Origin: Mytilinidion resinicola
Lineage: Eukaryota; Ascomycota; Dothideomycetes; Mytilinidiales; Mytilinidiaceae
Assembly: GCF_010093595.1 (NCBI RefSeq)
Contig: NW_022985451.1
Location: 1,081,715-1,145,714, forward strand
DNA: 64,000 nucleotides
Direction of reading: 5' to 3'
Part shown: in pieces, positions 44,229 through 59,557 of the stretch
How the letters are laid out: each line of letters begins with the position of its first letter
Position numbering within the stretch: position 1 is the stretch's first letter
The notes under the pieces: generated by a model
What the model was told of the DNA's origin: nothing
Seen by the model: only the letters and a program-made list of their open reading frames with translations
Databases searched by the model: none
Program-made: the position numbers and the translations under genes

Positions 44229-45980
44229 TCAGGTAGCCGCCTCAATCTTCCTCCCAAGCTCCTCATCTACCCGCCTAAACATAGCTAGAAACCGTTAGCA
44301 ACATGCACGCACACATTCAAATGGGTCTGACTTACCAAAAGTCTCCTTCTGCACCTCCGGAACAGCCTGACTTAACGTCGCCGCGACATTCCCCACAAGA
44401 TTCTCCTGCTGTCCCTCCTGTCTCCCTAACACCTTCCAAAGGTCCCTCGCCTGCACAAAGTCCTCATCCGTGACCTCGCTCGAGAAGTCGCTCACCTCGC
44501 CCACCCACTTCTCGTGCGGATTGCCCTTAGCGATCGTAGCCGTCTTGCGGAACGCGACCTCTTTCTGTGTAGAGCGGACGTAGTTCGGGTCGCCGCCGTA
44601 GTTGGAGCCGAAGACCATGGCGCCGTCGCGCTGGTAAGGGGAATAGACGGGGGATTTGGCAGCGTTGGGAGGGAGGGTTTGGTAGTTCACGCCAAGGCGG
44701 TAGCGGGCGGCGTCTGGGTAGGCGAACATGCGGGCTTGGAGCACTAATTCGAGTATCATTAGCGTCTCAATATGTTGGCTAGAGTAGGTGGGAACTTACT
44801 TGGGTCTGCAGATGGTGCTATTCCGGGGACCATATTCGAAGGCGAGAAGGCGGCCTGCTCGATGTCGCGGAAGTAGTTGGATGGGTTTTCGTTGAGCGTC
44901 AACTTTCCTACTGGTCGGAGTGGGTAGTCCTTCTGTGGCCAGACCTTCGTCATGTCGAAAATGTTCCAGCGGTATGTCTCCGCGTCCGCTGGGTCCATGA
45001 CTTGCACGTAGAGGGTCCATGACGGAAAATCGCCGTGTTCGATGGAGTCGTGGAGGTCTTGAAGATGCGCGTCTGGGTTCTCGCCGGCTAGCTTCGTAGC
45101 TTCGGACCTCGTTAGGTTCTTGATGCCCTGATTCGTCTTGAAGTGGAACTTGACGTATTTGAAAGATCCGTCGTCCTTGACTAGCTTGTAGGTATGACCG
45201 CTGTATGAGTTTATATTGCGTATCGAAGCGGGGGTTCCACGATCGCTGAAAAGGATCATAAGCGCATGTATTCCCTCTTGATTCGTGTTATGAAAATCCC
45301 AGAACATAGACCAGTCGCCAAGGTGGGTTCGGGGATGTCGCTTGTGCGAGCGGTTGACCGACGGGAACTTGATGGGGTCTCGGATGAAGAACACCGGCTC
45401 GAGGCGCAGTCAGTATCTTGCTGGTTGGTCCGTTTGATGCAGAGTTCTTACAATATCATTGAACACGAAGTCCTGGTTCCCCTCTTCAGTGTAGATTTTC
45501 ATCCCCCATCCTCGAACATCTCGGACCGTGTCTGCTCCTCCCGCCTCAGGCCCAACTGTCGATACGCGCAGGAGGCATTTGGACTTCTTGCCAATTTTGC
45601 TAAGGAATGCAGCCGAGGTGATATCAGTCACGTCGTGGGTGACTTCGAATTCGCCAAAAGCGCCAACAGCGCTAGCGTGGACCACTCTAGGATGTGTCAG
45701 CGAGCTATAGCAAAACGGGTATTTGATTAAAGGTAGTCTGTTGGCACGGCGTACCGTTCTGGGATTCTCTCGCGGGAGAAGTGGGCTAGGGTTTCAATTA
45801 GCTGCGTATCTTGCAGCAATACAAGCCCTTTGATTCCCTGCCCGCCGAAGTGTTGGGCCGAAGCTGGATCAGCTACAGGGCGGCCTAGTTGGTAAGGTGT
45901 TAAAAATCGCTAGACGAGAGTTATTTGATTTGAAGAGAGACCGTACCTTCGGCCAAAGTATACAAAGGAGCATTAGTCAT
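44229..45980 (-). CDS. Catalase (small-subunit heme type)
   Basis: Six minus-strand exons (45980-45947, 45884-45755, 45686-45452, 45397-44800, 44743-44336, 44284-44229) with 51-68 bp introns join in exact phase and give 486 residues, normal for small-subunit catalases. Key residues are present: distal His58 in [15 protein letters not shown], Asn131 in [12 protein letters not shown], and the proximal heme Tyr341 in [34 protein letters not shown] and [13 protein letters not shown] are family blocks. It converts hydrogen peroxide to water and oxygen. There is no signal peptide and the C-terminus ([10 protein letters not shown]) is not a classic SKL peroxisomal signal, so a cytosolic place is likely. 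The Ser-Ala-Val after the active His differs from the usual Lys/Arg-Gly-Ala. The frame is intact, and the bZIP gene just upstream on the same strand may be a stress regulator. Confidence 0.95.
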
Positions 45981-46304
45981 GGTTGAGATGTTGATAAGTT
46001 TTGATATTGAGCCCTTCACTGCAACGAAGAAAGTCGAGCTGGAGGGATAAGATTAATATAGTAAGCGCCGTACACCACAATGCCGGAATTGTCCAGGATA
46101 TATATCTTGAAACTCCTAGGGAACCAATGTGCATAACGACAGTCAAGCTGACAGACCCGGGCAGGCATCTCAATGTTGCCACCAGTGTGGAGAATTAGGG
46201 CGGGGTGGCCGCTGCAGCTCCGTGCTGACAATGCATGCCTGTAATGCTTGTGCAGGAAGCAAAGATCCCTCCGGAAATGACTGGGCTTCAGACGCTTAAA
46301 GCCC
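45981..46304. promoter_or_regulatory. Catalase promoter and bZIP 3' region
   Basis: This 324 bp gap on the transcribed minus strand must hold the catalase promoter and the 3' end of the bZIP gene. No specific oxidative-stress site was identified with confidence. Confidence 0.4.
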
Positions 46305-47099
46305 TTACTCCACGCCTTCTAGCAGATCCAGTAGCCTTTTCAACCGAGTGGCTCTCTTAACCTGCTCGTCATCGGGCTCTTCTCTTGTTGCACGGTCGTC
46401 CCCACCCATGAGCAGCCCGACAAGCGCGCGTAGTCGATTGCACTCAGTCTTGAGCACAGAATTCGCAGACTCCAAGTCTTCGGATTTCTTCGTCAAGTCT
46501 TTGACTTTGACTTCGAGTTCCCGAATCTTGGCCTCTTTTCTTTCTCTGAATGCTCGTTGAGACTGGCGATTTCGCTCTCGACGCTTCTGTGGCTCTGGTC
46601 AGTGACGGTTCACGCGGGGAGATAGATCATCGGAATCCAGGGATCAAAAAGGCAGGCAAGTGTGTTAGTAACGGTGAGTAACAGCATGAAGCACACACCT
46701 CGGTCACTGTTCCGTCAACCGAACAAGCGTGCTGCTCGTCTATTCGTTCGGGCGTAGCACTAGTCGTATTCGACATAGTCTGAAACGGGCTTTGCAGTGA
46801 TGGTGCAAATGGTTGGGCTTCCGGACCGCTGCCAGATAGCCCCTCTGAACTCTCCGATCCTTGTCGCGAAGAGATAGAGGCGTATGAGAATCCCTAGGCA
46901 GTTTCTATTAGCAATGAGATGCAATCAGGCCACGAGGACCTACCTGTGACGAAGTGGCCATAGACTCGTAAGGATATTGTGAAGCCATGCCGTAGGGCGC
47001 TCCACTTGTGGGTAAGTAACCGTTTGAAACTGGCCAGGCGCTTGAGTAATAGGAGGTCATCATTGAATTTGTCGTGCAGCGAGAGGTTGGCTTGTACAT
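46305..47099 (-). CDS. bZIP transcription factor
   Basis: Exons 47099-46944, 46893-46699 and 46586-46305 join in phase (introns of 50 and 112 bp) to give 210 residues. The N-terminal half is Ser/Tyr/Pro-rich. The basic region starts at ~118, KRRERNRQSQRAFRERKE, matching the fungal AP-1-like signature NRxxQRAFRxRK, followed by a leucine-zipper-type coil (IRELEVKVKDL, LESANSVLKTECNRLRALVGLL). It would act as a dimer in the nucleus on TGACTCA- or TTACTAA-type sites. AP-1-like bZIPs often control oxidative-stress genes and this one lies directly upstream of a catalase, but it is shorter than Yap1 and no C-terminal cysteine domain is seen, so the link is inference. An N-terminal extension upstream of 47099 was not found. 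Confidence 0.9.
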
Positions 47100-50712
<3,613 letters not shown>

Positions 50713-51414
50713 TCGCAAAAAGCTATGGCAGCCAGTTAGATGCTCCTACGTACATCTATCTACGCGCCTCAGCTTGTCAAGGTTCACTTCTCAGTTTGCA
50801 ATGTACAGCTGAAGACTCCGTTCGCTCGAACTCAGCTGAATGCTCAGCTCGCCTGTTGTTTGCCACTGTTGCCATCTGCAACCCCTATTCTCTCTTCACT
50901 ATATAGCCACTCGTTAGCACCTCAATACAACTCATGCTTTCCTCACTGATCCTTTGCCCTTCCTACGCCAGCTGCCAAGCTATCCCTTATCTCACGTCCT
51001 GGGGTGAGATCTCTAGTAATGAATCTAACAAATTTCGAGTTTAGTCATGTTAATGTATCGTACAAATGAAATTGTTCAACTTCAAGTCTGTCTATGAACA
51101 CTGCAAATTTGGATACATTTATGGAGCTGACGCTCGATTATGTGCTAGCAAGGCGGAATGTTCTATACAACCACATCTCTCGCATCTCTTCCTTTTCACG
51201 CCGGTGACTTTTTAGGACTAGACCTAGGTCCAACCTGGTCTAATCGGGTTATAAACCTGTGACTAAAGCCCGCACACGCGTTTTGTGGCGTTCTACGAGT
51301 TGTTTTGACACCCTACAGCCCCACAGGTACCCCTTTCCTACACACGGAGTAGTTAAGAGGTCCGTGCATTATCTATAAACGGATAAAACCGCTTCTAACT
51401 CCTTTCTACTACAT
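50713..51414. other. Intergenic region, no gene seen
   Basis: No supported frame between the oxidoreductase stop and the membrane-protein fragment. Confidence 0.4.
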
Positions 51415-51847
51415 TCAAGCTACGTATGATGCGCAAGGCAAGACTTTCTGGAACAACGAAACCGATCCAGGCTACACTCTTCATTTGGACGTTGACCGCT
51501 ATGGCTACGCATACGGCTCGAGGAATACTGTAAATGTTCTCTCCATGGTTGCAATTTATGTCTACATCGCTATCATACTACTACACATTATCCACGCAGC
51601 TGTCGTCCGGAACTTCAAGCGGGAGGTAACGTCTATCCGCAGCTGGGGCTCTCTGCAAGAACTCGTAGCGCTGACGATGAACTCGCAGCCGCCGTCAGAG
51701 TTGGAGAATACGGGCGCGGGAGTCAAGACGAGCGCGTTGTGGAAGCAAAGAGTCAAGGTCAGGGCGGATTCGGAGGATAAGGTGCAGATGGTGTTCAATG
51801 ACCAGCCGGGAATGTCGCAGGTGCTGCCGGGGAAGAAGTATTCGTGA
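51415..51847 (+). pseudogene. C-terminal fragment of a fungal membrane protein
   Basis: The open frame reads YDAQGKTFWNNETDPGYTL, then a hydrophobic helix (NVLSMVAIYVYIAIILLHII), then WGSLQELVALTMNSQPPSEL and ENTGAGVKTSALWKQRVKVR, ending at the TGA at 51847. The block around SWGSLQELVALTMNS with the last membrane helix is the usual C-terminus of a large uncharacterised fungal transmembrane protein family. The N-terminal several hundred residues and any start are missing, so this is a 5'-truncated relic. Chance use of the ATG-less frame start is likely. Confidence 0.6.
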
Positions 51848-51954
51848 GTGGTGGGGATGAGGACACCTGTATACTTAACGTTACATCTCGGTACTGTAGA
51901 GACCCAAATATGCCCAACGTCCTCAACTTTCGCAACCTTCCATTAAAGTACCCC

Positions 51955-53188
51955 TTAACCCATGCCATTCCCATTCCCACCCCCACTCGTCCCAATAAAA
52001 ACAACCTGCACAGCCGCAAACCTATTATAACCCATTAGCACCGCTCAACTCCCCCAAATCAGTCAGAAAGAGATCACAGAACACTCACGCAGCAGTAGCC
52101 GCAAAAACCTCCCCCCGCCTCACCGTCGCGCACCCGGCCAACAAAAACGCAAAAAGCGTATCAAACCCCGCCATTACCCCCAGCCTCGCCTTCATACTAC
52201 TCAGCGAATACAGTATCACCACCGACACGACCGGCAACAACGACGCGATCACTGCGGTTACGATAGCGGTGATGCGGCAGATGACCGAGCAGCGCTGGAG
52301 CTGGGCCTCGAGGGCAGATTCGCGGAGGAAGGGGAGGGATTGGGAGGCCGTGGATGTTTTGGAGGTGGGGAGGAGGTAGGAGAGGAGGTGGGCGGAGAAG
52401 CGGTCCTCTCGGTTGGCGAGGGGGTTGATGAGGTCACGGGCTTGGTCGGTGGTCGTGAAGCGGTAGCCCCAGATGCGGCAGTCTTCCAACATGAATACGG
52501 CGCGTGAAGAGACCGGGGGTGGGAAGCTGGGTACGGGACTTACCACGGCCGATGAGAGAGTAATTCCCGTCGGTTGGGCGAGCGAGCCAGTCTTGCACGG
52601 TTCGGAGGGCGGATTTCGACGGCGTTTGGAGCTTGGCGAGGCTTTGTTGTTGGAGGAGTGCTTCATCTGGTGTTATGCTGTATTAGCACCTTTCTCTATG
52701 GCGAAGGGAAATGTAAACCTACTATACTCCTTCAACACCCCTCGCATCCTCTTCACGATCCCCCACTGTCTCCCATCCTCATCCTCCTCGCTCATACTCA
52801 ACCAAAACCAATCCCGTGCATACATCTGCCTCTTCCCCTTCTCTGTCTGCGCGTCAAACTTCTCTTGTGCCCTTAACTCGGTCTCGAGATGCTTCAACTC
52901 TGCTTGTAGATACAGCAGATTCTGAATGTTTAGCGCGGTGAAGCGTCTCAAAATCACAGTCTCGGGGGCTAGGCTCATGAAGCCTGCGAGGCGGGGGTAG
53001 CCGGCAACAAGCTCATCGACGGGAGCGCGGCGGGCGGAGGTGGGCCCGGGGAGCGCGTCGATTGAAGTGTGGGAGGGTGTGAAACAGACATCTAACTTCT
53101 CGTCGGTGGAGCCGTCGATTTGGAGGATGAAAGGGGTTTCTGTGTGCTGTAGAGGGGGACATGGCGGGCGAGTAGCTGTTGTCAGCAT
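51955..53188 (-). CDS. DUF6594 family membrane protein
   Basis: Four exons (53188-52723, 52666-52544, 52482-52089, 52021-51955) join through 56-67 bp introns in exact phase to give 349 residues. The DUF6594 opening block is GYPRLAGFMSLAPETVILRRF, followed by LLYLQAELKHLETELR, NEALLQQQSLAKLQTPSKSA (across intron 1), QDWLARPTDG, and IWGYRFTTTDQARDLINPL. The C-terminus has two or three membrane helices (ICRITAIVTAVIASLLPVVSVVILYSL; AGFDTLFAFLLAGCAT) and ends EVFAATAA plus a final exon. These proteins are frequent in ascomycetes and have no known function; family copies often occur near incompatibility genes. A shorter model that stops before the last intron would lose the conserved FAAVQVVFIGTS end. 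Confidence 0.88.
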
Positions 53189-53712
53189 GGTAACAATTCT
53201 CTATTCGAAGATGGGAGTGCTTTGTTGAAATCTACAAAAGTGCGTATGAAAGCGTGAAGAGTGTAAATACTCGTTGGTCTGGGTTTAGTATCAGGAGGCA
53301 GTCTGATAGAAGTCAAGCCTCGTCTCGACGGCTTCTTGCATGAAGTGCCAACGGTGATATCACCTAGGCCGCCGATCCTACCATTGAGTGGTTGTAAAGC
53401 CCCCGAGGCAGCCATAAGAGAGCGTGAGGTCAATATTGTGGGACCGAGTCGATGCCTTGCTGGGTGCAAATCGATGTAAATGGAGCCGATCCTGGTCAGA
53501 GCAAACACTGTGACGTCGACACCGGGTGGTGCCTGCGTGTGTAACCTTGGAAACACAAACAGGAGGGCTGTGTCGAAGCTTGCTGCGCATTATATGATAA
53601 TAATGTAGTTTATTTCTTGGTCTACATACCCTCATAACCATAAATCATGCTCCAGATCACCCGTCTTTAACTTCCAATTCCTAAACTCCCCAAAACTCCA
53701 TGTTTTCGACAT
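53189..53712. other. Intergenic region, no gene seen
   Basis: Frames here are overlapping and motif-free. It includes the promoter side of the DUF6594 gene and the 3' side of the GH43-like gene. Confidence 0.4.
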
Positions 53713-54877
53713 CTATTGTGGTAATAATGTCCCCTTCCTATCTTGGCGTAAGATGGTTCCATGTCTAACCTTGCTAGATACTCCGTCTGGCATATCGACC
53801 ATCTTGGTCCAATTCCATAAGTCGTCGCTGTCGGCATACTTCACGTGACCATGGTAGTCGTCTGCCCACCTATCCTTCATTAGATCCTCTGCGCACTCCG
53901 ACTCTCCCATAGTAAACGATTTTATAGATGGAAAATGAGGGACTTACATCCTCCATCCACCACCCGGCTTCTCCACAACCGCTGGGCCCTCCTTAGTACC
54001 CCACCCCGCAAAATCCCCCTTCTGCACGAACTGCCACGGGCCCTCTACGCTAGCCGCTGCAAGGTGCTCGATGTGTTTCTCGACCTCATTTTTCATAAAG
54101 CCGTGGTATGGCGTTGCTTTATCGCTGCCATCGTAAATAATAAACATGTCGATATAGGAATCCGCAGGCGTGAGTCCAGTGACATTTAATGGGTTCCCAG
54201 GAGTCCAAAATTTGAGATCTCTCGAAGTGGCGGTGAAGATGTAGGGGGCGAAGTTGGTTTTCATTTCAAAGTGCCGGAGGGAGATGATGATGTGGATTTT
54301 GTTTGTTTGCGGATCGCGAAAGAATTCCTGTAGACTAAGATCAACGGAAGTTCTTCGGCAACTTGCACTCTCACACGGGGGCGGAGTATGCACTTACCGG
54401 AGCCCAAGACTGCGCTACTCGAGGTTTGTCGTCCGCAACTTTCAGGTCTTCATCAGTCAATTTGATTTTGATCGTGACTACGTGATCCCAAGTCTTCAAG
54501 TCTTTACTCTTGATGAGAGCAAAGTCATTTCCGTCCCAGCTCGTCGTGTGGACCACATAGTACCACCCATCGTCATGCAAGATAATGCTAGGATCTCGCA
54601 GCAGACTGTTCTCGGGCTTATACGCCCCCATCACGTAAGGGGTGAAATGGATTCCATCCGCAGACGTGTAAACATCGAGCGTGCGTTCATCTTTGCCATT
54701 TTTACCACCAAACGTCGTGAATATGTAGTTGAAGCAAGCTGGCGGCGAATCGCAAACCGCCTGTTCCTGTGCGGCCTTCGGGACCAAGGGAATGGGTGAA
54801 AGCGGAGAGTTTGGGCTGTCTCGAAAAGCGACGGTGAGGAACGAGGACAGCGCAACGACTTCAAAGAGGGAGTCCAT
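53713..54877 (-). CDS. Secreted GH43-like glycoside hydrolase
   Basis: Exons 54877-54398, 54327-53948 and 53869-53713 join in phase (introns of 70 and 78 bp), giving 338 residues. The N-terminus has a short hydrophobic leader (LFEVVALSSFLTVAF) that may act as a signal peptide. Five-bladed propeller features: YIFTTFGGKNG, YTSADGIHF, RDPSIILHDDGWYYVVHTTS, QSWAPEFFRDP across intron 1, and GTKEGPAVVEKPGG, with candidate acidic catalytic residues (Asp in RDPS, Glu in KEGP). Relatives are family 43 enzymes acting on arabinan, xylan or related glycans outside the cell. The second acceptor was chosen as AAGGATAG with branch-like CTAATG because only it keeps phase. Exact specificity cannot be stated. 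Confidence 0.8.
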
Positions 54878-56961
54878 AGTCAGTAAACGGGATCCAATTG
54901 ATAAGAAGTATGAAGAAGCGTGATCTTAAGGACTGGTGATTGGGAAATACGGTGGAACTAGGGAAACTTGAAGAGAAAACTCACGCAGGAGCGCAACAAC
55001 TAAAACCAATTTCACAACGCGCTGTCTACTTCTCCACCGGCCGAACATCGTGAACACGCAATGCTCACGGCACACAGCCAACGCTGCAGTCGGTCGCAAT
55101 CTAACCCAATCGTCCAATCGCCAGGACTTCATCGGACGCAGTGTTCGCCACGCTGTTTGCCGCCAAATGCACGATAGGTGCCCAGCTCAGCACAACAACT
55201 CATGCTACTGCAGACTCTTTACCTCCATCCGCGTGCCTGCATTGTGGCCAACCTCGTGATACGTCGTCTTGGCACAGGCGGTGGGGAATTGCTATATCGA
55301 GACGGTCTGGCCCGCCGGACTGCCGAACACGTATCAGGTGGAGACGGCACGGCGTTGTCGTGGCGCAACGTGCATGCAGTGCACGGTGGAAACACAGTTG
55401 GGAGGGAAATACAGTAGATGAAGTACGCTAACAATCGATGGAAAAGTGAGGCGTTGATGAAAGAAAGAAAGACAGAAATGCACAGAGGTCAGACAGGAAC
55501 ACGAGTCTTCGAGGCTAACTGGCAAGCGCGACGGGAGGACAGCATCACGTGATATGCCATCGTGTATTCTATATATAGTACAGCGAGGCCTCATTCAAAA
55601 CAAACGTCTAGAGCAGACAGAGTATAAGGATAGGAGTGTTGGGATCGCACCTGCGGTTTCCAGACCGGGCCACGGAGCGATCTGGCCTGCTGGCTGTCGC
55701 GAGCGTGAGGCGAGTGCGCATGAAGGAATAAAGAGTCCGTACGTTATGCTTAATTGCGCACGGACCCTTTATGCCTTAATGCCTCAATCCGCACTCGCGC
55801 ACTCTCTACGAAGTACAACGTGATCAGCCATATATCTAGCATCATCGATATCACTTCTCTGCGTCTTGGAACTATTCTGCAACGTAATCATGCCAGTATT
55901 TCTCTCCATTAAATGCTTTATCTCTACACATTCCTTTGGAGTGCTGTGGGACTGATTGATTTCTTCCAGACACTTGCGAGCTTATGCCAAGACCCCTGAA
56001 TCGGTGTGTTAAGAGCTTCCAATTTGGGTTTGCGGCGCTTTCATCTCATGGCTCTTGTTGTGCATTAAGTTAGAAGTGTTGCAGTGATCGCAGAAGGCGT
56101 AGGATCTTTCACTAGCTAAAGCTAAGGTTGCGGCCTTCCTATTCGATGCAAGTTTAGCTCCTGGAATCTTGAAAAAAGCTCTTAAATGGAGCAAGATCTA
56201 AGCCTTGCAAGGGCTTTCAGCCTTACCGATGGCCTGCCAGAGACTCGAGCGTTGGGGGTGGCTTAAAATAGCTCGAGTGGCAGGCGAAGTTCAGGAGGCC
56301 TGTGCAACTTCAACCCTGGGAGGCTCACTTCCTCTTCATCCCTCAGCTGCCTGAGAATCTAATCCACATAATAGTCGACGCCCATTACCGGCTTTGGGAC
56401 TGCAGTTTTCTAGATATCATCGATCTTGTAATTCTGGAATAATTATTGAGACTATTCGCCCAAAATAGCCGGTAGGCCCCGTCTATTCTCGTCTCAAGCA
56501 GCCCAGATGCAACGACTTCCCTCGCTCCCATGGTACGCACCGCCCGCACCAAGACAAGCGCGATACCTATCCGCCTCCGGTGAGCTGACCGCGGCAAATG
56601 GCGTGGGGAGCCACTCTTCTCGTCCAGCAGCAGGATCGAATATGGCTCATGCGCGCGTCGTAATATTCTAAGCCCTCCCGCTCGGCTGACAAGATTGACG
56701 AGCCACGGTAGGTCGTCTCCTCGCATCATGAAACCAGAGTCGAGCCAGCGGGGCCTGGCACCCATCATCCAGCAGCCAGGGCGGAATTTTTAGCCATGTC
56801 TGCCTCGGGGAGTGCGCTCGTGCATTGACCGTTAAACACCGCAGCATCCTCGTCATGTCGTATTGGTCGCCCGTAGTCCTTTTCTCTATCTAGAGTCTTC
56901 GAGCGCTGATCGTTATTGTGAGTGTATGAGAGGTGGAAAGTGTCTTCATATGAAGGGTAGG
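54878..56961. other. Long intergenic region, no gene seen
   Basis: About 2 kb without a convincing gene. Frames of up to 127 residues exist on the minus strand (56385-56768) but look arginine-rich and motif-free. An imperfect hairpin lies at 56232-56285. The right end is the RBR promoter. Confidence 0.45.
56232..56285. repeat. Imperfect inverted repeat (hairpin)
   Basis: GCCTGCCA ... CTCGAGC on the left pairs with GCTCGAGTGGCAGGC on the right, apart from a GAGA bulge; the arms are separated by about 20 bp. It could form a stem of 15 pairs. No nearby gene end or RNA gene explains it. Confidence 0.65.
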
Positions 56962-58934
56962 ATGGCGGAGGTACTGTCTGTGAAGCAGCGTACACCTGAA
57001 ATAGAACATCCGACATCGTCATCGTACGCATTACAATTCTCTGCAAGTCAGACTCAGCAACCTCAGAGGCCCAGACGGCCGGAGTTGAAGATCACGACGG
57101 ACTTCGCTGTGGTACCGACTGTGCTGGAATGGCTTAATTCATTCGATCATACACCTACCATTCCAGGTTTTTCCGTTTCCACGAGAGAGCCTCGGGCAGC
57201 GCCTACGCAAGGATCTGGACGCGGTATAGCTAAGAGGCTCATTGATACTATCGGGCCGTGTTCGTTGAATCGTGTGCGTCTGGCATCTTCGAGGGGAAAT
57301 CTGGGGAAGAAAAAAGTACCAGCCCGTGGCGCGGCGTCACATACGTCTTTGGAGCCATTGCATGCACGATTCGAGACTCCGGAAACGTTCCCACCGGAGA
57401 CGACGCAATCGAATCCTGAGAGCGTACAAGGATATGTTGAAAGCAGACAAACCCTAGCGAAGGCTACAAGAGATGTGGCTTGGACCAAAAGAATCGAGGC
57501 GGAGACCAGAATACTCCACGAGAGGACCATACAGCTCAATGCGGAGACCAGACGCATCAATGCGGAAACCGACCGACTTATTCATTCCTTAACACATCTA
57601 AGCTACGAATATACAGCGGCAGGTGAGAGCAGCATAAGTCTCAAAGATGCTCCTCGACCTCAGAATAGCGAGCGTCCGAATGTGGTTTCGACCAATAGTT
57701 CGGAACCTCGAAGTGCGCTACCACTGATACAGTCATTAGCTGGAAAGCTTCGTGCCCTAACTGCAATGGAGTCCGAACATTCGTCCGACTACCACTCCGA
57801 AGACCGTGTAGCGCAGACATATGATTACTTTTTTGGTCAAAACTCTAGCACTATCACGCTGCGAAGAATACCTAGCACAGCACCAGCTGGTGGACTTCCG
57901 CCATCTGAGCGTCTGTCCGCGAATCTTATATGTGTACCATCACTACCAGCGCTCTACTCAGGGAAAGAGTCATCGGTACCAGCAAGATCGCCAATATTAC
58001 CGATCACAAACCATTCTGAGTTAGCACGTTCAACAAGACTGCTGAACACAAAACCATATGGACCGCATCAGGGCGACGCACTACCGACGCGGAGAGAAGG
58101 TGTATCGACAGTAGCGCCATCTATTCCGCTGAGACCAGTAACGCGACGCCGCTTCGAAGGCATCCTTCCTAAGCCTGAGTGTCAGACATGTGTAGTATGC
58201 AGCGATCCAAGACCTTTAGGGGACTTTCCCGTACGTGCATCACGCTGCAATCATCCTTCGCAAACCTGTCGCGACTGTTTCGAGACATGGATAGCATCGA
58301 GCATGGAAAGCAATGGCCATGATCGCATCACTTGCGCCCAATGTCCCGAAAAGCTGGAATACAATGAGATCCAGAATCTTGCTTCCGCGGAGACATTTGC
58401 CAGGTTAGAATCTAGTCCTATTGCTATCACTAAGACAGCCATACTAATCGGAGGCGCAGATTTGACGCCCTAACCACCCGCGCTGCCCTCTCCGCAATCC
58501 CAAAATTCCTCTGGTGCCCCTCCCCCAATTGTGCATCTGGCCAAGTCCACCACGGGCGTCCAGAGCACTTCCCCCTCTTCACCTGTGTCGCGTGCAAGCA
58601 CAGCTTCTGCACTAACCACCCCGAGTCCCCGGACCCCATCCCTTCACACCCCAACGAGTCGTGCGAAGCGTACAACATCCGCATCGCCATGTCCCGACGC
58701 ACTCGCGAGCGGCTCGCACAAGACCGGGAGAGCGAGCGGATGCTCCAAAAGCTTGCGAAGCGCTGTCCCGGGCCAGACTGCGGGTGGTGGATCGAGAAGA
58801 AAGCTGGCTGTGATCATATGACTTGCTCGCGGTGTAGGTGGGAGTTCTGCTGGCTGTGCAAGGCGGACTATGTGCGGATTCGGAAGAGGGGGAATACAGA
58901 GCACAAGAAGGATTGCAGGTATTATGGTAGATAG
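56962..58934 (+). CDS. RBR-type E3 ubiquitin ligase
   Basis: Exons 56962-58403 and 58460-58934 join through a 56 bp intron (donor GTTAGA, somewhat unusual) and give about 638 residues. Residues 1-~400 are Ser/Pro/Arg-rich with a coiled-coil part (WTKRIEAETRILHERTIQLN). The RBR module follows: RING1 CVVCSDPRPLGDFP ... CRDCFETWI ... CAQCPEKLEYNEI, IBR LWCPSPNCASG ... CVACKHSFC, and RING2 CPGPDCGWWIEKKAGCDHMTCSRC with the catalytic Cys in GCDHMTC. RBR ligases take ubiquitin onto that cysteine before passing it to substrate. The start ATG at 56962 (ATGGCGG) has good context; an upstream in-frame ATG at 56926 is possible, and earlier sequence lacks an ATG in this frame. The frame is intact. Confidence 0.88.
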
Positions 58935-58988
58935 GGATGAACGTGCTGTTTAGAGCGGTTCAGAAGAGCAATGTTGTGGATTACTCTT

Positions 58989-59046
58989 GGCTAATCAAAT
59001 GCTAGCTAGCTGGGCTACTCCTGACGGTAGTAAAGGGCGAGCAAAA
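58989..59046 (-). repeat. Dispersed repeat copy B (inverted)
   Basis: Reverse complement of the copy at 44164-44217; TGGGCTACTCCTGACGGT is the shared core, with the same GCTAGCTAG and GCGAGCAAA flanks. The 15 kb between the copies is mostly ordinary genes, so the pair is unlikely to bound one element. Confidence 0.7.
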
Positions 59047-59308
59047 CTCACACGTAAGCACTGCTATATCGACGTACCTGAACAGAAAGCCTAGTATCGT
59101 GCAAAGTTAGCGTAGATCTCCGTACGCTTCCTGGGGCTAATACGTCACACTTCTTACCCGAGTGCACCCCTCTGACGCCGTCAGAGGTGCCCTCGCAAGG
59201 TTAGAAGTTGTCCAAAATGAAGATAGTTCGGCAGTTAGGAATACCGTGAGGCACCCTAAGCAGTCGCAAGAAAGTGTACGAAGAGGTGCTATATTTCGGC
59301 ACATTGTC

Positions 59309-59488
59309 GCGAAGTTCTTTAACTTAAGGCCACGTATGGTATTCAAGTTAACATTTATATAATTACCGCTTATGTCATTATTTCAACTTTTTATAGCTAC
59401 GCCGAGGCACTGCAGTCATGCAAAACATTACGAAGTTCTTGAAGTTACGGCCACGCCTGGTACTCATATTGTTACATTTATACAATTA
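59309..59488. repeat. Diverged direct duplication, ~57 bp units
   Basis: CGAAGTTCTTTAACTTAAGG ... at 59309-59365 is repeated as CGAAGTTCTTGAAGTTACGG ... at 59432-59488, with matching GGCCACG and ATTTATA(T/C)AATTA parts, about 122 bp apart. It lies at the 3' end of the RNase H gene. Confidence 0.75.
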
Positions 59489-59557
59489 TATACAATTACA
59501 ATCTATTTCCCCATTTCGACCCTCTGCCCCTTACAACCACCCCATCTCGCTCCCACG

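Larger units (their letters stand above)
58935..59557. other. Gap between RBR and RNase H genes with short repeats
   Basis: The two genes converge here. The gap holds the inverted copy of the dispersed repeat (58989-59046) and a diverged direct duplication of about 57 bp (59309-59365 and 59432-59488). No gene seen. Confidence 0.5.

Noticed and set aside
56385..56768. A 127-residue minus-strand frame upstream of the RBR gene
   Set aside because: Arginine-rich, no recognisable motif, no splice extension.
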